From Phoenix dactylifera (Eukaryota; Streptophyta; Magnoliopsida; Arecales; Arecaceae), in assembly GCF_009389715.1 (NCBI RefSeq), contig NC_052397.1, forward strand, positions 14,704,129 through 14,768,128: a DNA stretch of 64,000 bases, written 5' to 3'. Positions 59,642 to 64,000 of this stretch are shown here, one piece after another. The translations under genes were made by a program, and so were the position numbers. The stretch's first letter is position 1; the number at the start of each line of letters is the position of its first letter. The notes beneath the pieces are model-generated. The model was given only the letters and a program-made list of their open reading frames with translations, was not told the origin of the DNA and searched no databases.

Positions 59642-62600
59642 TGCGGCTATTAATGGGAAGTTGATGTTGAGTAATTAAAGGTAATGGAGAAAATTGACCT
59701 GAAGATAATGGATGGTGAGGGGAGGGATATGGACATAATTAAATGGCTTTGCATGGTACCTATTTTTCCATGATATGGGAGAAGTGAATATTTTACCTTT
59801 TAAATTACATTTGTATGGAAGGTAACAAACCATTTAGGAGGGTGATGATATTGCCAAAGATAGTATTGTTTATGTCCTTCTACCAATAACATATTGAATA
59901 CATCATCTCTCATCCTATCTTGGAGCTAGCTAGTTTGCAAATTGACTGGTTAAAATTAGTGAGGTGACAATAGAATGAAGACTTAGAAGCCAGGGCTGGT
60001 GGGAAATGGTTTAGTAGTCATTGAAGGGTTCAGGTTTGGTGAATACTACTACCACTATCTCTTTTAACTCCTAGGAGTTGAAAGGTCTTAAGCCAGCAAC
60101 ATCAAGGTATTGGACTCAGATACCAACCATATTATTATGTCAAAGAAAGAGATTATGGAGTTTGGATTGATGCAAAAAAATGGATCAAAGAGTCAAATTT
60201 CACAATCATAACCATAGTCATGTGATATTATTTTATTCTTTTTAGGTGAAATACCGGCCAGAGACAGATCTTATGGAAACCCAACTACCTTCGTGAAACA
60301 ATTTGATAGAGTTGCACGAATCAAAAGGAGGATCAAGGATGGGACTATTCTCTTATCTTAATCATAACATAATTGTTGCATACGATGTATGTAAGAGTAT
60401 AATTTACTTGCAAATAGATGGAATACAATGGCATCAATAATCGACTAGTAAATTTCTACCAAAAAAAAGCAAAAAATTTAGTTGATTAATTCAAAGAATT
60501 TATTCGGACTGTGGCATGTAAGTTTTTGGTCATTGCCAGTGAGGATTATCATTTATTCTGTAGCATTAATTCTTTGTGATGCATTCAAGAGCTTTCTTTC
60601 TGATTGGCCAATAGGTCTTTCTTTACAAAGTCGATACAAAATTTCTATTTTTAGATCCTTCTTCTTCACCATAAAAAGCCGACTAGAATAGAAAAAAATA
60701 AGATGAAGTGTAGAGCAATCCTATTTGCCAACAAAACATTAAAGGTGTGATGACCACATGCAATCATAACTTTTTGTGAGAAATAATGCATATATCATAA
60801 TTTACGCATGGAACTTTACATCATCTAATGTGACCCTCCGCCCTATGAAAATGACTGCCTACAATATTTTGGAGTATTCATGATCATATCATATACTTAT
60901 AACTTGCATCACTTCTCGAAATAGTATAATCTCACTTTCTTGAAGCATTATCTACACCTTCGCTACTATATTGGCAGGCCGACACCTCTATTTTTGTAGT
61001 TTTAAAGTGAAGAAATTATTTCGCTTTTTGTAGTTTATAAGCCCTCGCTCGATGGTATTCTACAGCAACTTGTCCCATACATGCATATATAAGTATCATA
61101 GTCACAAAGGTCTAATATGATAATCTGCTGATAAGGGTTCCCAGTCTGTGGGGACAATTTGTTTACAGAATAATTGTTTAACTTTCTTGTGAATTTGTTA
61201 CTCAGAAACCATTTATTATTAGGAAGTGGGATTGGTTTTCTGCACCATGAAGCACTTCATGCATTTTATTAATGAGATGCATTGATTTATTTATATTGAG
61301 TTGATGCAGGATTAAGCGGATGCACATATCCTTTGTTTTAATGCCACTCTGACCACCTCCAAGCCAATAGCCATAGGCATAATTTTAACCACAATTCACA
61401 TGCCTTCTTCCACTTCAGGAAGCAAGACTCAGATGCTGTAGAATATTATTTTAAGAACATCCATCCTTTGGATAAATCTCCCTAAAACTAAGTAAATAAG
61501 TTGTCCTAGTTTAGAGTGAATGTAGACCTTGTGATTTACTAGTTTGTATAATGTTTCCTTATAGTCCTGTACATATCCAAGCAGGAGGACCTACAGTTTA
61601 TATTAATCTACATGCCCATGTTTGCTTGGTGAATGTGGCGACTTCTTTCGCTATATTGTAAGTATGATTCTTCTATTTGTGATATAAGGTTGAGTGAAAG
61701 AAAAGAGTGGACAGAAAAATTTCAAAGACAAAAAAGAAAAAAAAAGAAGTTGTGGAGCATTTAAATTTTTTGATGCTCTGTGTGTGTTCATCTTTATTCT
61801 AAGGGAGACGACCAACTATAAGTGTCCATGCAGTAAAGACAAAGGCATGTACTATAAGGACCTTCAACTTGGACCACTCTAACGTTCCTTAGAGATTTTG
61901 ATCTCTATACCTGTAATATCTGACAAAGAACAGAAACTACAAGCATAATAGATATCATACTCCATGTGATAATTTCAAAATTGAAACTAAGACCAAGTCA
62001 TGGCTATCTATTTCTTGATATGGAACCTAGTGCTCGATGATTCGATGGTCCAAGGTTGGTCTCATCGTCATTACAATAATTTGGCCGCATGTCTATACAC
62101 CTCCAGTACTTGCAAACTCTACAGTCATTTAGTTAGGATTGCGACAATCTACGCTCGTACAGTACAAATTACTTTGTCATGAGGACCATTTGTAAGGCAG
62201 CTTTCAAGATGCCACAGCAAAATTATATTTCATTGGATTAGAGCGAAACTCGTTACATAGGGAAAGATCATATGGACCAAAGCAAGAGCCATCAAGGAGG
62301 CTATCATGATAGGTGGGAGCCATGTCATATGTTGGTTGGGTTTTGTATGATTCCCCTCTCATTCAAGGATTTTGATGTTGTTACACTACAATAATTTCAA
62401 ATTTGGGAGGACTTGGAATTTTCAGCATGATGTAAGTTTCAAGGGACCACCAAAAAAGTAGGGCTGCTTCATAGAAAGGAATGATGCACAAAGGCCTTGG
62501 TTTAGATCAGATAAGTATAATGGCACTGTCTGGCAACAAGCTTTTTGAGGACAAGTAGCATCTTTAACGATGCTATGTGGCCACTTTTTGAGACTTTGTT

Positions 62601-63600
62601 CATGAAGCCTTTGGTTTTATGCTCTTCACGTCCAAGACTCCCAGACGGTCCTCATGCATGAAGGCAATACTCTGGAAAGGCTCCTAGGGCAAAAACAGAA
62701 TGGTCTGACTGCAGCTGTCCTTTGACATTACACTGAAAGCATGGTTAGCTAGTAGAGGAGGCAATTAGGAACAGGACAGTAAGCAAAAGATAAGAAGAAG
62801 AAGACAGAAAGGAAGACAGAAAGGTTACACCTTAGGAAGTGCTCTGAGCATCCAAACAGGAAAAAAAAATCTTAAAGTTCTGTAGCCACAAGATCTAGGG
62901 GAACTTAAGATTAAACCAGTATTCTGTAATAAAAAATTTGGTTGGCTCGATCTTGTAGAAGTCCAGAAAAAAGAAAACTAATAAAGAACGGTCTAGCGTA
63001 CGGGACTCAAGGTTTGGAGAAGGTCGGATGGATACAACTTTATCACAATGAAGCAAACTGTTGCATCAAGACTCGCCCTCTTTCAGAAAAAAGGAAGAAA
63101 ATTAGTAAATAAAAAAATAGTATCCGTTAGGAACCTAGAAACAAAAATTAATAAATGAAAAAAATAAGTATCTTGCAAGATATGGACTTCAGCTTACATA
63201 TAATCAACTATAAGGTAATAAAATATATAAAATGAGAATTGCTAGGGATCAATACAAGCTTTTAACATGTGAAGGAAACATGGAAGGGAGGAAAAACAAA
63301 TGTGCGCTGCTATTGTCATCTGAGTCATGAAAATGGGAGGGTACATCTACTTCTGCTTTCCATCCATAACTCCATCTCCTTCCCTTGAAACAATATCAAT
63401 TATTCTTTCAAAATGAAGAAAAAATAAATAAATCAATTCTCTGTCCCTAATAATTATACTCAAATAGTTTCTTCAGGCTTACTTTGAGTGCCTCGTATTC
63501 TAACTCTATCCTTTCTATTTAATATCAAACATCCACATCATCATCTTCACCTCTGCTATGCATGTGAGTACCTTCAATTTCAAGGTTCGCTGTACTGATA
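59642..63600. other. Intergenic, no gene recognised
   Basis: About 4 kb of AT-rich sequence at the upstream side of the GAUT gene. Open frames are short (60-70 codons) and match no family. I see no tRNA, rRNA, clean-ended transposon or tandem array. AG-rich stretches occur near 62780-62830 (AGAAGAAGAAGACAGAAAGGAAGACAGAAAGG). Confidence 0.5.
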
Positions 63601-63629
63601 TCAAATCCTGTACCAGTGCCACACTAGCA

Positions 63630-63765
63630 TAGTATCGATGCGGTACGGTACAGATTTTTTTAGCATACTGAAGGTCCGTACGCCGCTTGTACCGGTACTA
63701 GTACCAAACCAATACGGTACGGTACGCTCAGTACCGTTCAATACAGTACGGCATACCATGCTCTG
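63630..63765. repeat. GTAC-rich degenerate repeat
   Basis: The words GCGGTACGGTAC, GTACCGGTACTAGTACC, TACGGTACGGTACGC and CAGTACGGC recur within 136 bases, giving many short palindromes and open frames on both strands (63601-63867 - and 63638-63883 +). Such GGTACGGTACC-type segments occur as dispersed repeats in plant genomes. The class is unknown. Confidence 0.55.
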
Positions 63766-64000
63766 TTCATTATCTAATGTTTCTAACCAAGATTCTTGCC
63801 CATTTTTCCGCAGAAGTTGCATACATCTTCTAGTTCTGTATTTAATATCAGATTTATCTGGGAACATATACTACAAAAATTAGCTAATTGTATCCACTAT
63901 TGGCAGCGGACAACAGAGCTCTAGGAAATAAAGTGGGAACAATCCCTTAAAAAACCAAAGATTGTGGGAAGCTCACTAGAAGGCAAACTCCGTATCAGTG

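Noticed and set aside
1-64000. CRISPR arrays, bacterial operons, rRNA or tRNA genes
   Set aside because: No spaced direct repeats, no ribosomal RNA sequence and no intact tRNA cloverleaf were seen. The window is plant nuclear DNA.

Overview
This is a nuclear segment of a flowering-plant genome. It is AT-rich, with GT-AG introns that often exceed 1 kb, dinucleotide microsatellites, and LINE, SINE and MITE debris between and inside the genes. The gene set (P-class PPR protein, SCAPER-like protein, chloroplast ClpB3, plant heparanase-like GH79 enzyme, membrane-anchored ubiquitin-fold protein, GAUT13/14 glycosyltransferase) is specific to land plants. Long introns and this style of repeat suggest a non-grass monocot such as a palm, but that is a guess from overall character and was not tested.

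Layout. At 1-3699 (+) lies the 3' part of a PPR gene cut by the left edge. At 6786-19367 (-) is an eight-exon SCAPER-like gene with a further untranslated leader exon near 19.7-19.96 kb. At 21208-32163 (-) is a ten-exon ClpB3 gene. At 34222-37711 (-) is a nine-exon heparanase-like gene. At 39238-42827 (-) is a three-exon MUB gene. At 46643-58972 (-) is a six-exon GAUT13/14 gene. From about 59.3 kb to the right edge I see no gene. The first gene converges on SCAPER. The other five all run leftward in tandem.

Exon joins were worked out by hand from GT-AG sites, reading phase, and remembered Arabidopsis and animal homologues. In every gene the joined exons keep one open frame, and where the family length is known the product matches it: ClpB3 985 aa, heparanase-like 527 aa, MUB 118 aa, GAUT 534 aa. 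The SCAPER-like product is 1727 aa.

The genes do not form one pathway. They cover organelle RNA processing (PPR), an ER/cell-cycle-type protein (SCAPER), plastid protein disaggregation (ClpB3), wall and glycan metabolism (GH79, GAUT) and ubiquitin-like membrane signalling (MUB). I found no undescribed system. The best leads are an upstream ORF in the SCAPER leader, an imperfect heat-shock-element array above the ClpB3 TATA box, a MITE with a target duplication and a duplicated right end, and LINE relics inside introns.
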